Made by a program: the position numbers and the translations under genes
Notes under the pieces: model-generated
Databases searched by the model: none
Told to the model about the DNA's origin: nothing
The model's input: the letters and a program-made list of their open reading frames with translations, nothing else
DNA from: CAXTPV01 sp965276715
GTDB taxonomy: Bacteria > Pseudomonadota > Alphaproteobacteria > Acetobacterales > Acetobacteraceae
Direction: 5' to 3'
NCBI GenBank assembly: GCA_965276715.1
Contig: OZ255622.1
Coordinates: 3,038,001 to 3,102,000 of the forward strand
DNA length: 64,000 nt
In this document: positions 25,057 to 35,229 of the stretch, piece after piece
Layout of the letters: the number at the start of each line of letters is the position of its first letter
Position numbering within the stretch: position 1 is the stretch's first letter

Positions 25057-25803
25057 ATGCCCCTCACCGGCAAGACCGCCTGGATCACCGGTGGGGGCAG
25101 CGGCATCGGCGAGGCCGCCGCCCGCGCGCTCGCGGCCGCGGGCGCCACAATCGTGCTGACCGGACGCCGCGCCCCCGAGCTCGAACGCGTCGCCGCCGAC
25201 ATCCGCGCGACAGGTGCCGCCCATGTCCGCCCCGGCGACGTCACCCGTCCGGACGAGATGCGCGCCATCGCGGACTGGATGGCAGCTGCGCTCGGCCGCA
25301 TCGACATCCTCGTCAACAACGCGGGCGCCAACATCCGCGAACGCTCGTTCGCGGCACTCACCGCCGAGGCCGCCGCCCATGTCATCGCCACCAACCTCAC
25401 CGCCGCCTTCACCTGCGTCACCGCCGTCCTGCCCGTCATGCGTGCGCAAGGCGGCGGCCTGCTGATCCACACCGCGAGCTGGGCCGGACGCCATCCCGGG
25501 ACCGTCTCCGGCGCGTCCTACTCCGCCGCCAAGCACGGCGTCGTCACCATGAGCCACCTGCTCAATGCCGAGGAGTGCGTCCACGGCATCCGTTCGACCG
25601 CGATCTGTCCGGCCGAGGTCGCGACCCCGATCCTCGACCAGCGCCCGGTCCCGATCCAAGCCGCCGAGCGCGCCCGCATGCTGCAGCCCGCCGATCTCGG
25701 CGACCTGATCCGCACCATCGCGACCCTGCCGCCGCATGTCTGCCTCAACGAGATCGTCATCTCGCCCACCTGGAACCGCATGTTCGCCGCGGTCGCCGGT
25801 TGA
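25057..25803 (+). CDS. SDR family oxidoreductase
   Basis: A 248-residue classical short-chain dehydrogenase: cofactor loop TGGGSGIGEAAA at about residues 11-22, NNAG at about 88-91, catalytic Ser (HTASWAG) and YSAAK at about 152-156. It lies 24 bases behind oxdC with its own ribosome-binding site (ATGGAGTGAACTC before the ATG), so the pair is likely co-transcribed under the LysR regulator. The substrate is not predictable; a role with oxalate or a glyoxylate-like compound is speculation from context. Confidence 0.88.
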   Translation: MPLTGKTAWITGGGSGIGEAAARALAAAGATIVLTGRRAPELERVAADIRATGAAHVRPGDVTRPDEMRAIADWMAAALGRIDILVNNAGANIRERSFAALTAEAAAHVIATNLTAAFTCVTAVLPVMRAQGGGLLIHTASWAGRHPGTVSGASYSAAKHGVVTMSHLLNAEECVHGIRSTAICPAEVATPILDQRPVPIQAAERARMLQPADLGDLIRTIATLPPHVCLNEIVISPTWNRMFAAVAG

Positions 25804-25910
25804 GGCCAGGGCTCCGGACCGCCCTTTTGACGACCGGACAATTTCGACCGATGCCTATCCGAACACTCCACGGGACACGACCTGACGGCTGCCGAACCGG
25901 AATGGAATGC

Positions 25911-27413
25911 ATGGACCAGCCAGCGCCCGCCTCGACCCGCGCCTCGACCGCCATTCCCGGACTCGACGACATTCTCGGCGGCGGCCTCACTCCCGACCGG
26001 CTCTACCTCGTCGAGGGCACCCCCGGCACCGGCAAGACCACGCTGGCGCTCCAGTTCCTGCTGCACGGCGCCGACGCGGGCGAGGTCAGCCTCTACATCA
26101 CCCTGTCGGAGACCGCTCACGAGCTGCGCGCCGTCGCCGCCACCCATGGCTGGTCGCTCGACCGCCTGTCCCTGTTCGATCTCGTGGGCGAGACCGGTCT
26201 CGATCCCGACGCCGAGCAGACGATCCTGCATCCCGCCGACATCGAGCTCGGCGAGACCACGCGCGAGGTGATGCGGCGCGTCGAGGAGCTGCGCCCGACC
26301 CGCATCGTCTTCGACAGCCTGTCGGAGCTGCGCCAGCTGGCTCAGAACCCGCTGCGCTACCGGCGCCAGATCCTCGCCCTCAAGCAGTTCTTCGCCAGCC
26401 GCCATTGCACCGTCCTGATGCTCGACGACAAGACCGCCGATCCCACCGACCTGCAGCTCCACAGCATCGCCCACGGCGTCATCTCGCTCGAACAGGCGCC
26501 GCGCGACTTCGGTTCCGAACGAAGGCGCCTGCGCGTCGTCAAGATGCGCGGCATCAGGTTTCGCGGCGGCTACCACGACTTCATCCTCGACACCGGCGGC
26601 CTGACCGTCTTTCCTCGCCTGGTCGCGGCCGAGCACCGGACATCCTTCGAGCAGCACCCCCTTTCGACCGGCAACGGCGCGCTCGACACGCTGCTCGGCG
26701 GCGGTCTCGCGCCCGGCGCCAACCTGCTCCTGTGCGGCCCGTCGGGCGTCGGCAAGACCACGACCGCGATCCGCTGCATGCTCGCCGCTCTCGAACGCGG
26801 CGAGAAGGCGACCTATTTCCTGTTCGACGAGGGCATCGAGACCCTGCTCAACCGGAGCGCCGCCTTCGGGATGGACCTCCGCCCCTACCTCCGGAGCGGC
26901 CAGCTCAGCCTGCAGCAGGTCGATCCGGCCGAGCTCTCCCCCGGCGAGTTCGCCGCCCGCGTGCGCCACGCCGCCGAGACGCACAAGGCCGGCATCGTCG
27001 TCGTCGACAGCCTCAACGCCTATCTCCATTCGATGCCGGGCGAGCGCTTCCTGCTCCTGCAGATGCACGAGCTGCTCACCTATCTCGGCCAGCAGGGCGT
27101 CAAGACGCTGCTCATCCTCGGCCAGCACGGACTCATCGGCGACATGCGCAACGACATCGACCTCAGCTACCTGAGCGACAACATTCTCCTGTTCCGCTAC
27201 TTCGAGGCGCAGGGCGAGATCCGCAGCGCGATCTCGGCCGTCAAGAGCCGGACCAGCGCGCACGAGCGCAGCATACGCGAGCTCAAGCTCGGGGCGGGGG
27301 GCCTGCGGGTCGGCGCGGCACTCACCGATTTCGAGGGCGTGCTGGGCGGCCTTCCGGCCTATCGCGGATCGATCTCCATGCTCGGCGGTCCCGCCCCGAT
27401 CCAGGAGATGTAA
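25911..27413 (+). CDS. KaiC-like double-domain ATPase
   Basis: A 500-residue RecA-like protein with two KaiC domains. Walker A motifs are EGTPGTGKTTLALQ at about 41-54 and CGPSGVGKTTTAIR at about 278-291; Walker B-type segments are TRIVFDSLSEL and GIVVVDSLNAY. It is related to the cyanobacterial clock ATPase, but outside cyanobacteria such proteins are usually paired with histidine kinases in stress signalling rather than circadian timing, and no kaiA or kaiB is seen. Start choice is uncertain: 25911 fits the family N-terminus, 25902 and 25851 are in frame. Two bases separate it from the kinase gene. Confidence 0.85.
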   Translation: MDQPAPASTRASTAIPGLDDILGGGLTPDRLYLVEGTPGTGKTTLALQFLLHGADAGEVSLYITLSETAHELRAVAATHGWSLDRLSLFDLVGETGLDPDAEQTILHPADIELGETTREVMRRVEELRPTRIVFDSLSELRQLAQNPLRYRRQILALKQFFASRHCTVLMLDDKTADPTDLQLHSIAHGVISLEQAPRDFGSERRRLRVVKMRGIRFRGGYHDFILDTGGLTVFPRLVAAEHRTSFEQHPLSTGNGALDTLLGGGLAPGANLLLCGPSGVGKTTTAIRCMLAALERGEKATYFLFDEGIETLLNRSAAFGMDLRPYLRSGQLSLQQVDPAELSPGEFAARVRHAAETHKAGIVVVDSLNAYLHSMPGERFLLLQMHELLTYLGQQGVKTLLILGQHGLIGDMRNDIDLSYLSDNILLFRYFEAQGEIRSAISAVKSRTSAHERSIRELKLGAGGLRVGAALTDFEGVLGGLPAYRGSISMLGGPAPIQEM

Positions 27414-27415
27414 AG

Positions 27416-29416
27416 GTGTCGGAGCTCATCCTGATCCTTGCGCCACGCGGACGCGACGCCGACATCATCGGGCAGGTCATGGCGCGCGCCGGCATCGCCG
27501 CCCGGATCTGCGCCGGCCTTCAGCCGCTCCGCTCCCATCTCGACGCCGAGACCGGCGGCATCATCGTCACCGAGGAGGCGCTCGCGGCACCCGACCTCGA
27601 ACCCTTGCTCGCCTGGTGCGACGCCCAGCCGCCCTGGTCCGACCTGCCCATCATCGTGCTGGCCATCAGCCAGGCTGGACGACGCAACGCGATGAACGCC
27701 GCCATCCTCGAGCGTCTCGGCAACGTCGTCCTCATCGAACGGCCCGCCAACGCCGAGACGCTCGCGAGCGCCGCCCGATCCTCGCTGCGCGCTCGCCGCC
27801 GCCAATACGAGGCCCGTGCCCTGCTGCTCGAGCGCGAGCGCGGTACCGCCGATCTCCGCCACCTCAACGAGACCCTCGAACGTCGCGTCGAGGAACGCGC
27901 CCGCGCGCTGGACCGGGCGCACGAGGCGCTCACCTTCGCGCTCGATGCCGCCGGAATGGCGTCGTGGGATCTCGACCTGCTCACCGACCTCTCGATGCAC
28001 AGCCCGCAGCGGGACCGCATCTTCGGCTATGCCGAGCCCGTCGCCGGCTGGGGACGCGAGGCCTTCCTCGCCCATGTCGTCGAGGAGGACCGGACGCTGA
28101 CGATCGACGCCTTCGCCCACGCCATCGCCACCGGCGTGCTCGACGCCCAGTGCCGGATCCGCCGGGCCGACGGCATCGTCCGCTGGATCGTCATCAAGGG
28201 CGAGGTCGGCTACGACGAGGACCGGCGTCCCGTTCGCATGACCGGCATCGTGATGGACACCACCGACCGGCACGCGACCGAGGACGCGCTGCACCAGGCC
28301 CAGAAGATGGAGGCCATCGGCCAGCTCACCGGCGGCGTCGCGCATGATTTCAACAACCTGCTGACCATCATCGTGGGCGGCCTCGAGCTCATCAGCCGAA
28401 AGCCGGCCCAGACCGATCGCGTGCTTCGCCTCGCCGACGCGGCGCTGACCGCCGCCAAGCGCGGCGAGCAGCTCACCCGGCAGCTTCTCTCCTTCTCCCG
28501 CCGGCAGTCGCTCGCCCCGCAGACGGTCCATCCGAACCGCGTGCTGCGCGAGTTCGAGAGCCTCGCACAGCGTGCCGTGGGCGAGGCGGTCGTCCTGCGG
28601 CTCGACCTCGGGCGAAGCGTCTGGCCGATCCGGATCGATCCGGCGCAGTTCGAGTCCGCGATCCTCAACCTCGTCGTCAACGCGCGCGACGCGATGCCGT
28701 CGGGCGGCGAGATCGTCATCGCCAGCCGCAACCTCCCCGGTGCCCACATCCCGGCCCGAGGCCTGCGCGGCGACACCGTCGCCGTCAGCGTCACCGACAA
28801 CGGCAGCGGCATCGACGACCAGACGCTCGCGCACGCCTACGAACCCTTCTTCACCACCAAGGAGGTCGGCAAGGGGTCGGGCCTCGGCTTGAGCCAGGTC
28901 TACGGCTTCGCCCGCGGCGCCGGCGGCGATGTCGGCATCGAGACCGCGCTCGGAAGCGGGACCACCGTGACGCTCTACCTCCCGCGGTCCGACGAACCCA
29001 TCACCGACGAGGACCCGGGCACGCTCGACCCGCCTGTGCCCGCGTCGCGCGGCGAGACCATCCTCCTCGTCGAGGACGACGAGGAGGTCCGCGCGATGGC
29101 GATCGAGAGCCTCCAGGAGCTCCGCTACCAGGTCGTCGTGGCGTCCGACGCCGGCGAGGCGCTCGCCCACGTGCGCGGCGACGGCAGGATCGACCTGATG
29201 TTCTCCGACGTGGTCATGCCCGGTGGCATGAACGGTGCCCAGCTCGCCATCCAGGCGCGGTCCACCAGGCCGGGCCTCAAGATCCTGCTGACCAGCGGAT
29301 ACGCGGGCACCCCGGAGGCGGTCGCCGACCTCGACGACGCCTTCGAGCTGCTCGACAAGCCCTACGGGCGCCACGAGCTGGCCCAGCGCATCCGGACCAT
29401 GCTCGGCGCCGGCTGA
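27416..29416 (+). CDS. Hybrid sensor histidine kinase
   Basis: A 666-residue soluble kinase. An N-terminal receiver-like region (1-125) lacks an obvious phospho-acceptor pattern; then come a coiled-coil linker (about 125-165), a PAS domain (about 165-290), the H-box GGVAHDFNNLLTII at about 304, an HATPase with NLVVNARDAMPSGG and GSGLGLSQVYGFARG, and a C-terminal receiver (LLVEDDEEV, phospho-Asp in LMFSDVVMPGG, Lys in LLDKPY). It starts with GTG three bases after the KaiC-like stop, so the two are co-translated and probably function together. No membrane segment is visible, so it senses a cytoplasmic signal. Confidence 0.9.
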   Translation: MSELILILAPRGRDADIIGQVMARAGIAARICAGLQPLRSHLDAETGGIIVTEEALAAPDLEPLLAWCDAQPPWSDLPIIVLAISQAGRRNAMNAAILERLGNVVLIERPANAETLASAARSSLRARRRQYEARALLLERERGTADLRHLNETLERRVEERARALDRAHEALTFALDAAGMASWDLDLLTDLSMHSPQRDRIFGYAEPVAGWGREAFLAHVVEEDRTLTIDAFAHAIATGVLDAQCRIRRADGIVRWIVIKGEVGYDEDRRPVRMTGIVMDTTDRHATEDALHQAQKMEAIGQLTGGVAHDFNNLLTIIVGGLELISRKPAQTDRVLRLADAALTAAKRGEQLTRQLLSFSRRQSLAPQTVHPNRVLREFESLAQRAVGEAVVLRLDLGRSVWPIRIDPAQFESAILNLVVNARDAMPSGGEIVIASRNLPGAHIPARGLRGDTVAVSVTDNGSGIDDQTLAHAYEPFFTTKEVGKGSGLGLSQVYGFARGAGGDVGIETALGSGTTVTLYLPRSDEPITDEDPGTLDPPVPASRGETILLVEDDEEVRAMAIESLQELRYQVVVASDAGEALAHVRGDGRIDLMFSDVVMPGGMNGAQLAIQARSTRPGLKILLTSGYAGTPEAVADLDDAFELLDKPYGRHELAQRIRTMLGAG

Positions 29417-29437
29417 TCCGTCAGTCCCGGCAGTCGA

Positions 29438-29459
29438 CGGGTTGACGATCGTCAACCCG
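29438..29459. terminator. Perfect 22-bp palindrome after the kinase gene
   Basis: CGGGTTGACG followed by its exact reverse complement ATCGTCAACCCG (a 22-bp perfect palindrome) lies 22 bases past the kinase stop and 96 bases before the fasciclin gene. It could be a bidirectional terminator hairpin or an operator for the fasciclin gene. Confidence 0.5.
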
Positions 29460-29554
29460 GACCCAGTTATGCGCGACCGGCATGAAATAGAAATCAATCA
29501 AAGTCGCGACAAGACATCGATTTCATCGCCGTTTTATTTCAAGAAAGAACAATC

Positions 29555-29971
29555 ATGGCTCATGACATCGTCGACACCGCTGTCGCCAACGGCTCCTTCT
29601 CCACGCTCGTTGCCGCGGTCACCGCGGCTGGTCTTGTCGACACCCTGAAGGGTAAGGGCCCGTTCACCGTGTTCGCGCCCACCGACGCCGCCTTCAAGGC
29701 GCTGCCCGGCGGCACCGTCGAGGGTCTCCTCAAGCCCGACGCCAAGGCCAGGCTCACGTCCATCCTGACCTACCATGTCGTGCCGGGCCTCGTGATGTCT
29801 TCCGACATCGCAGGCAAGAGCCTGTCGCCCGCGACCGTCGAGGGCGGCACCGTGCACGTCGACGCCACCGGCGCGCACGCGAAGGTCAACAACGCGACCA
29901 TCGTCACCGCCGATCTCGCCTGCAGCAACGGCGTCATCCACGTCATCGACGCGGTCCTGATGCCGGCCTGA
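29555..29971 (+). CDS. Fasciclin (FAS1) domain protein
   Basis: A 138-residue single FAS1 domain: the N-terminal IVDTAVANGSFSTLVAAVTAAGL, the H1 box GPFTVFAPTDAAFKAL, YHVVPG in the middle, and the H2-type C-terminus ATIVTADLACSNGVIHVIDAVLMP. No signal peptide is visible, unlike many secreted FAS1 proteins, so it is predicted to be cytoplasmic or non-classically exported. FAS1 domains mediate adhesion or matrix contacts; some small bacterial ones are stress-linked. AAGAAAGA precedes the ATG. Confidence 0.92.
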   Translation: MAHDIVDTAVANGSFSTLVAAVTAAGLVDTLKGKGPFTVFAPTDAAFKALPGGTVEGLLKPDAKARLTSILTYHVVPGLVMSSDIAGKSLSPATVEGGTVHVDATGAHAKVNNATIVTADLACSNGVIHVIDAVLMPA

Positions 29972-30139
29972 TCAGCGCGATCCCGGCCTCAGAATCATGT
30001 TGCGCTGAAGTCACGACTCTGGCTAAGCACGAACATCCACGCGCGGGGTGGCGGGGCATCGTGCCTCCCACGTCCGCGTGGCGGGGTGCAGCGAGCCACG
30101 ACCCCCGACGGCGCGAATGCCGACGTGGCCGTCAGGAAC

Positions 30140-30274
30140 ATGACGATGCCAACAGCAAAGAAATCGGCCCCGGCAGCCAGCAGCCCGGTCAAGAAGTCAA
30201 AGCCCGCCAAGGCGGCACCGGCCGCACCCGTCGAGATGGTCAAGCCCAAGAAGGCCGCGCCCAAAAAGAAGTAG
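30140..30274 (+). CDS. Small Lys/Ala/Pro-rich basic protein
   Basis: A 44-residue protein made almost only of Lys, Ala, Pro and Ser with repeated K-K/PAK units, resembling histone-H1-like tails. Such proteins may bind DNA or RNA. The ATG at 30140 has AGGA six bases before; a longer frame from 30086 is possible but its extra residues are not of the same composition. Confidence is limited because low-complexity frames can be fortuitous. Confidence 0.4.
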   Translation: MTMPTAKKSAPAASSPVKKSKPAKAAPAAPVEMVKPKKAAPKKK

Positions 30275-30299
30275 GGCAAAGCGCTTCCGCCGCCCGGCC

Positions 30300-31223
30300 C
30301 TAACCGAGCGGCGGGTAGGTCACGTGCGTGAGCTCCTCCGACACGCGCCACAGGCGGCTCCATGCCTGCCGGTCCGTCGCCTGCGGCGACAGCACCGCCA
30401 GCGCCGGCGTGCCGCGCACTTCCTTGAACCCGTCCGGTCCCCAATATTGTCCGCCGCGCACGTCCGGCATCGTCGACGCGTAGAGCCCCGGCAGCGCCCC
30501 GGCCGCCGCGTCCTGGCACAGGATCCTGATCACCGCGTTGCCGAGCGAGGCCACGAACTTCGGCAGCCCTGTCGCCGCCATGAAGCCGGTCGTGGCCACG
30601 CCCGGATGCGCCGCCACGCTCATCAGCGATGAGCCGTCGGCGTGCGCCCGCCGGTCGAGCTCGAGCGCGAACATCAGGTTGGCGAGCTTGGACTGCGCAT
30701 AGCCCTTGCTGCCGTTGAAGCTTCGCTCGGACTGCGGGTCGTCGAAATCGATCCGGCCGCGACGGTGCGCGATGCTGGCGATCGTGACCACCCGAGGCGC
30801 CGCCGCCCGCTTCAGCGCGTCCATCAGGAGCCCGGTCAACGCGAAATGCCCGAGATGGTTGGTGCCGAACATCCGCTCGAACCCGTCCGCGGTCACCGAA
30901 CGTCTCGACTGCATCAGCCCGGCATTGTTGAGCAGCAGATCCACACGCGGCAGTTCGCCGTCCATCCTCGATGCGAACGCCCGCACGCTGGCGAGATCAG
31001 CGAGATCCAGCAGCGACACGCTCACATCCGCGCCCGGATGCAGCGCTTGGAGTCGCGCCATCGCAGCCGCACCACGCGCGGCGTCGCGCACCGCGAGCAC
31101 CACCCGCGCCCCGCGTCCGGCCAGCGCCGACGCCGCCTCCTCGCCAATGCCGCTGCTCGCTCCCGTCACCACGGCGATCCTGCCGCCCTGGTCCGGCATC
31201 CGTGCCGTCGTCCATCCTGTCAT
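30300..31223 (-). CDS. SDR family oxidoreductase (retinol dehydrogenase-like)
   Basis: A 307-residue short-chain dehydrogenase with TGASSGIGEEAASALA at about 19-34, LLLNNAGLM, catalytic Ser in TIASIAHRRG and YAQSKLAN. The relatively long form and order of motifs resemble the retinol-dehydrogenase/WW-domain oxidoreductase branch; the substrate is unknown. Its start overlaps the GNAT stop by 4 bases, so the two genes form a minus-strand operon. Confidence 0.88.
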   Translation of the reverse strand: MTGWTTARMPDQGGRIAVVTGASSGIGEEAASALAGRGARVVLAVRDAARGAAAMARLQALHPGADVSVSLLDLADLASVRAFASRMDGELPRVDLLLNNAGLMQSRRSVTADGFERMFGTNHLGHFALTGLLMDALKRAAAPRVVTIASIAHRRGRIDFDDPQSERSFNGSKGYAQSKLANLMFALELDRRAHADGSSLMSVAAHPGVATTGFMAATGLPKFVASLGNAVIRILCQDAAAGALPGLYASTMPDVRGGQYWGPDGFKEVRGTPALAVLSPQATDRQAWSRLWRVSEELTHVTYPPLG

Positions 31224-31798
31224 CGTGCCTGCCCCGGCCTGCCCTCAACGATGATGGTTTCCGAATGCGGCACTTCCAGATCGAGCGCCAGGACGACATC
31301 GTCATGCATCCGATGCCCGACCAGGAATTGCCGGGTGCCGACCTGCACGAAGCCCGCCTTCGCGTAGAACGCCCGCGCCCGCGCGTTCCCCTCGTAGACC
31401 CCGAGCAGCATCCGCCGCCGTGCGGCCGCGCGGGCCGCCTCGATCGCGTGCCGCAGCAGCGCCGTCCCGGCGCCGCTCCCGAGATAGCGGCTTAGCAGGT
31501 AGATCCGCTTGAGTTCGACATCGTCCGGGTCCGGATCCGCGACCGTCAGCGAAACTCCGCCCACCAGCGCGTAGCCGACCGGCGCCCCCTTGTCCTCGAC
31601 CAGCCACGCCATCCCGCCCGCGTCGAGCCAGGCCTCATAGACCGGCGCCATATGCGCGCGCGCGCAATGGGCCAGGATGTCGCCGCCATCCAGGACGCCC
31701 GCAAACGCATCGAGGAACGTCGCCGCACCCGCGAGCGCCAGTGCCCCGGCATCCGCCCGGCCGGCGACCCTGACCGTCCAGCCCATGGGCCTTGTCAT
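31220..31798 (-). CDS. GNAT family N-acetyltransferase
   Basis: A 192-residue acetyltransferase with acetyl-CoA loop YLGSGAGTALLRHAIEAA in motif A after the LKRIYLL strand, and the terminal GNARARAFYAKAGF motif. The start at 31798 was selected because GGGAGG lies six bases before it; longer forms extending to 31954 would overlap the divergent aminopeptidase gene. The substrate is unknown; small-molecule resistance or protein N-terminal acetylation are both possible. Confidence 0.88.
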   Translation of the reverse strand: MTRPMGWTVRVAGRADAGALALAGAATFLDAFAGVLDGGDILAHCARAHMAPVYEAWLDAGGMAWLVEDKGAPVGYALVGGVSLTVADPDPDDVELKRIYLLSRYLGSGAGTALLRHAIEAARAAARRRMLLGVYEGNARARAFYAKAGFVQVGTRQFLVGHRMHDDVVLALDLEVPHSETIIVEGRPGQAR

Positions 31799-31898
31799 CG
31801 CGTCCTCCCGATCCGGACCCCTCGAACGGATCGCCGGAAGGCCGAGTTGCAGCGTGACCACGATCCGGTATGACCAACCCTGAACAGGGAGAGCGCCC

Positions 31899-33151
31899 AT
31901 GAACGAGATGCTGCCACCCCGCCCCGGTCTCGACCCGACCCTCGATGGGCGCATCGACCGCCTCGCCGAGATCGCCGTCCGCGTCGGGCTCTCGCTCCGT
32001 CATGGCCAGGAGATCGTGATGACCGCGCCGCTCGACGCGCTCCCGCTCGCACGACGCATCACCGAGCATGCCTATCGCGCCGGCGCCAAGCTCGTCACCA
32101 CCATCTACAGCGACGACGCGGCCCGGCTCGCCCGTTTCCGCCACGCGCCCGACGACGCCTTCGACTACGCCCCCGCCTGGCAGCAGGACGGCATCGCGCG
32201 CGCCTTCCGCGAGGGCGCCGCACGCCTCGCCATCGCCGGCGAGGACCCCTCGCTGCTGTCGGCCGAGAATCCCGACCGCGTCTCCCGTGCCTCGCAGGCG
32301 ATGTCCAAGGCCGCCAAGCCCGCGATGCAGGAAATCACCGGCTTTCGCACCAACTGGTCGATCGTCGCCGCCGCCACCCCGGGCTGGGCGCGCGCGATGT
32401 TCCCCGAACTGCCCGAGAGCGAGGGCGTCGCCCGCTTGTGGGATGCGATCTTCGCCGCCTCCCGCGTCGACGCCGCCGACCCCGTCGCCGCCTGGGAGGC
32501 GCACAACGCGCAGCTCGCCGCCCGCACATCCATGCTCAACGCCCGCAACTATCGCGCACTGCGCTATCGCGGTCCCGGCACCGATCTCGAGATCGGCCTG
32601 TCCGCGGCCCACATCTGGCTCGGCGGCAGCAAGACGGCCGCCAACGGCATCACCTGCAACCCCAACATACCCACCGAGGAGGTCTTCACCACGCCCGACT
32701 GCCGGGCGACCTCCGGCACGGTCGCCGCCACCAAGCCGCTCTCCTACCAGGGCACCCTGATCGAGGACATCGAAGTCCGTTTCGAGGGCGGCCGCATCGT
32801 CGACGCGCGCGCCCGCACCGGCGAGACCGTGCTCAAGCGCGTGCTGGAGACCGACGCGGGGGCCGCCATGCTCGGCGAAGTCGCCCTCGTGCCGCACTCC
32901 TCGCCGATCTCGGCGAGCGGCTTGCTGTTCCGCAACACGCTGTTCGACGAGAACGCCGCCTGCCACATCGCGCTCGGCCAGTCCTACAGCAACTGCCTCC
33001 AGGGCGGCGACGCGATGAGCAAGGACGAGCTCGCCGCCATCGGCGCCAACGAGAGCCTGATCCATATCGACTGGATGATCGGTTCCGATCGCATCGACAT
33101 CGACGGCGTCACCGCCGACGGGCAGGTCGAGCCGCTGATGCGGGGCGGTGA

Positions 33152-33161
<10 letters not shown>
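31899..33161 (+). CDS. M29 family aminopeptidase
   Basis: A 420-residue metallo-aminopeptidase of the thermophilic aminopeptidase (AmpS/PepS) family. Recognisable parts are NIPTEEVFTTPDCRATSGTV with a metal-ligand Glu, LGEVALVPHSSPIS, the LFRNTLFDENAACHIALGQSY stretch with Glu and His ligands, and the C-terminal HIDWMIGSDRIDIDG. It probably releases N-terminal residues from peptides in the cytoplasm. GGGAGA precedes the ATG. It diverges from the GNAT gene across 100 bases and overlaps cysS by 10 bases. Confidence 0.92.
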
Positions 33162-34492
<1,331 letters not shown>

Positions 34493-34507
34493 CTGGCTGC
34501 GGACTAT

Positions 34508-34548
34508 CGGGGCGCTGCCCCGAACCCCGCCAGGGGTCGGACCCCTGG
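34508..34548. repeat. Palindromic repeat pair after cysS
   Basis: CGGGGC-gct-GCCCCG (34508-34522) and CCAGGGGT-cgg-ACCCCTGG (34530-34548) are two perfect hairpins of the same general family as those in the cobalamin cluster. They fill the 68-base gap between the convergent cysS and phosphatase genes. A CTAGAGC at 34561, which includes the phosphatase stop, may be a remnant of the other repeat family. Confidence 0.75.
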
Positions 34549-34560
34549 ACCGCCATTGAT

Positions 34561-35229
34561 CTAGAGCGCCGTCATCAGCAAAGGATCCGCCCGGTCGAGG
34601 TGCGGCGTCGCATTGAACGAGGCGAGCCGCAGCCCGCCCTCGTCGGACAGCAGCCGCGTGATCGACCCGTTCATCACCGAGCTCGTGAGCCGGGACACCA
34701 GCGTGGGCGGAATCCCGATCAACGCGCCCACGCACGCCGAGATCGGCCCCGCCGACGTGAACACCCAGACCGAGCCCCTGTCCGCCGCCAGCCGCGCCGC
34801 CCCGGCGCTCACCCGTGCCCGGAACGCCTCCCAGCTCTCCCGATAGTCCGCATGATCGCCCGAAATCCAGCGCGCGATCGCGGACGCGAACACCGCGCGA
34901 AACTCGACCGCGCGATCGAGGGCCGCGCGCAGCACGGCGTTGTCGGCGAAATCCGGACTATGCCGAAGCAGGATTTCCCGATGGTCGAATTCGTCGAACG
35001 CCGGATCGACCTCGATGTCGCACGCGAGCCCCATCGCCTCCAGCGTCGCCGACGCCGTCTCCGACTGACGCCGCCGGCCGCCGACCACCACCCGCCCGGG
35101 CACCCGGCCGCACTCGCGCAACCACTCCCCCAGCAATCGGGACTGCTCGAACCCGATCGGCGACAGCTTGTCGTAGTCCGCCGCCCCGACGCTCGCCTGC
35201 CCATGGCGGATCAGCAGCAGTTCGGTCAC
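34561..35229 (-). CDS. Histidine phosphatase family protein
   Basis: A 222-residue phosphoglycerate-mutase-like phosphatase. The catalytic LLIRHGQAS motif is at residues 5-13, a conserved acid in DEFDHREIL follows, and the second histidine appears displaced or replaced (FTSAGPISACVG in place of the usual SHG). That substitution may affect activity. It overlaps the next upstream SDR by 4 bases, so both belong to one minus-strand operon. Confidence 0.85.
   Translation of the reverse strand: MTELLLIRHGQASVGAADYDKLSPIGFEQSRLLGEWLRECGRVPGRVVVGGRRRQSETASATLEAMGLACDIEVDPAFDEFDHREILLRHSPDFADNAVLRAALDRAVEFRAVFASAIARWISGDHADYRESWEAFRARVSAGAARLAADRGSVWVFTSAGPISACVGALIGIPPTLVSRLTSSVMNGSITRLLSDEGGLRLASFNATPHLDRADPLLMTAL

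Noticed and set aside
22719..25737. Very long minus-strand frame opposite the oxalate decarboxylase and SDR genes
   Set aside because: Only the LysR portion (22795-23718) has family sequence; the rest is a high-GC antisense shadow of well-identified plus-strand genes.
29442..29648. 68-codon frame overlapping the start of the fasciclin gene
   Set aside because: It overlaps the palindrome and the fasciclin coding region in another frame and has no supporting features.
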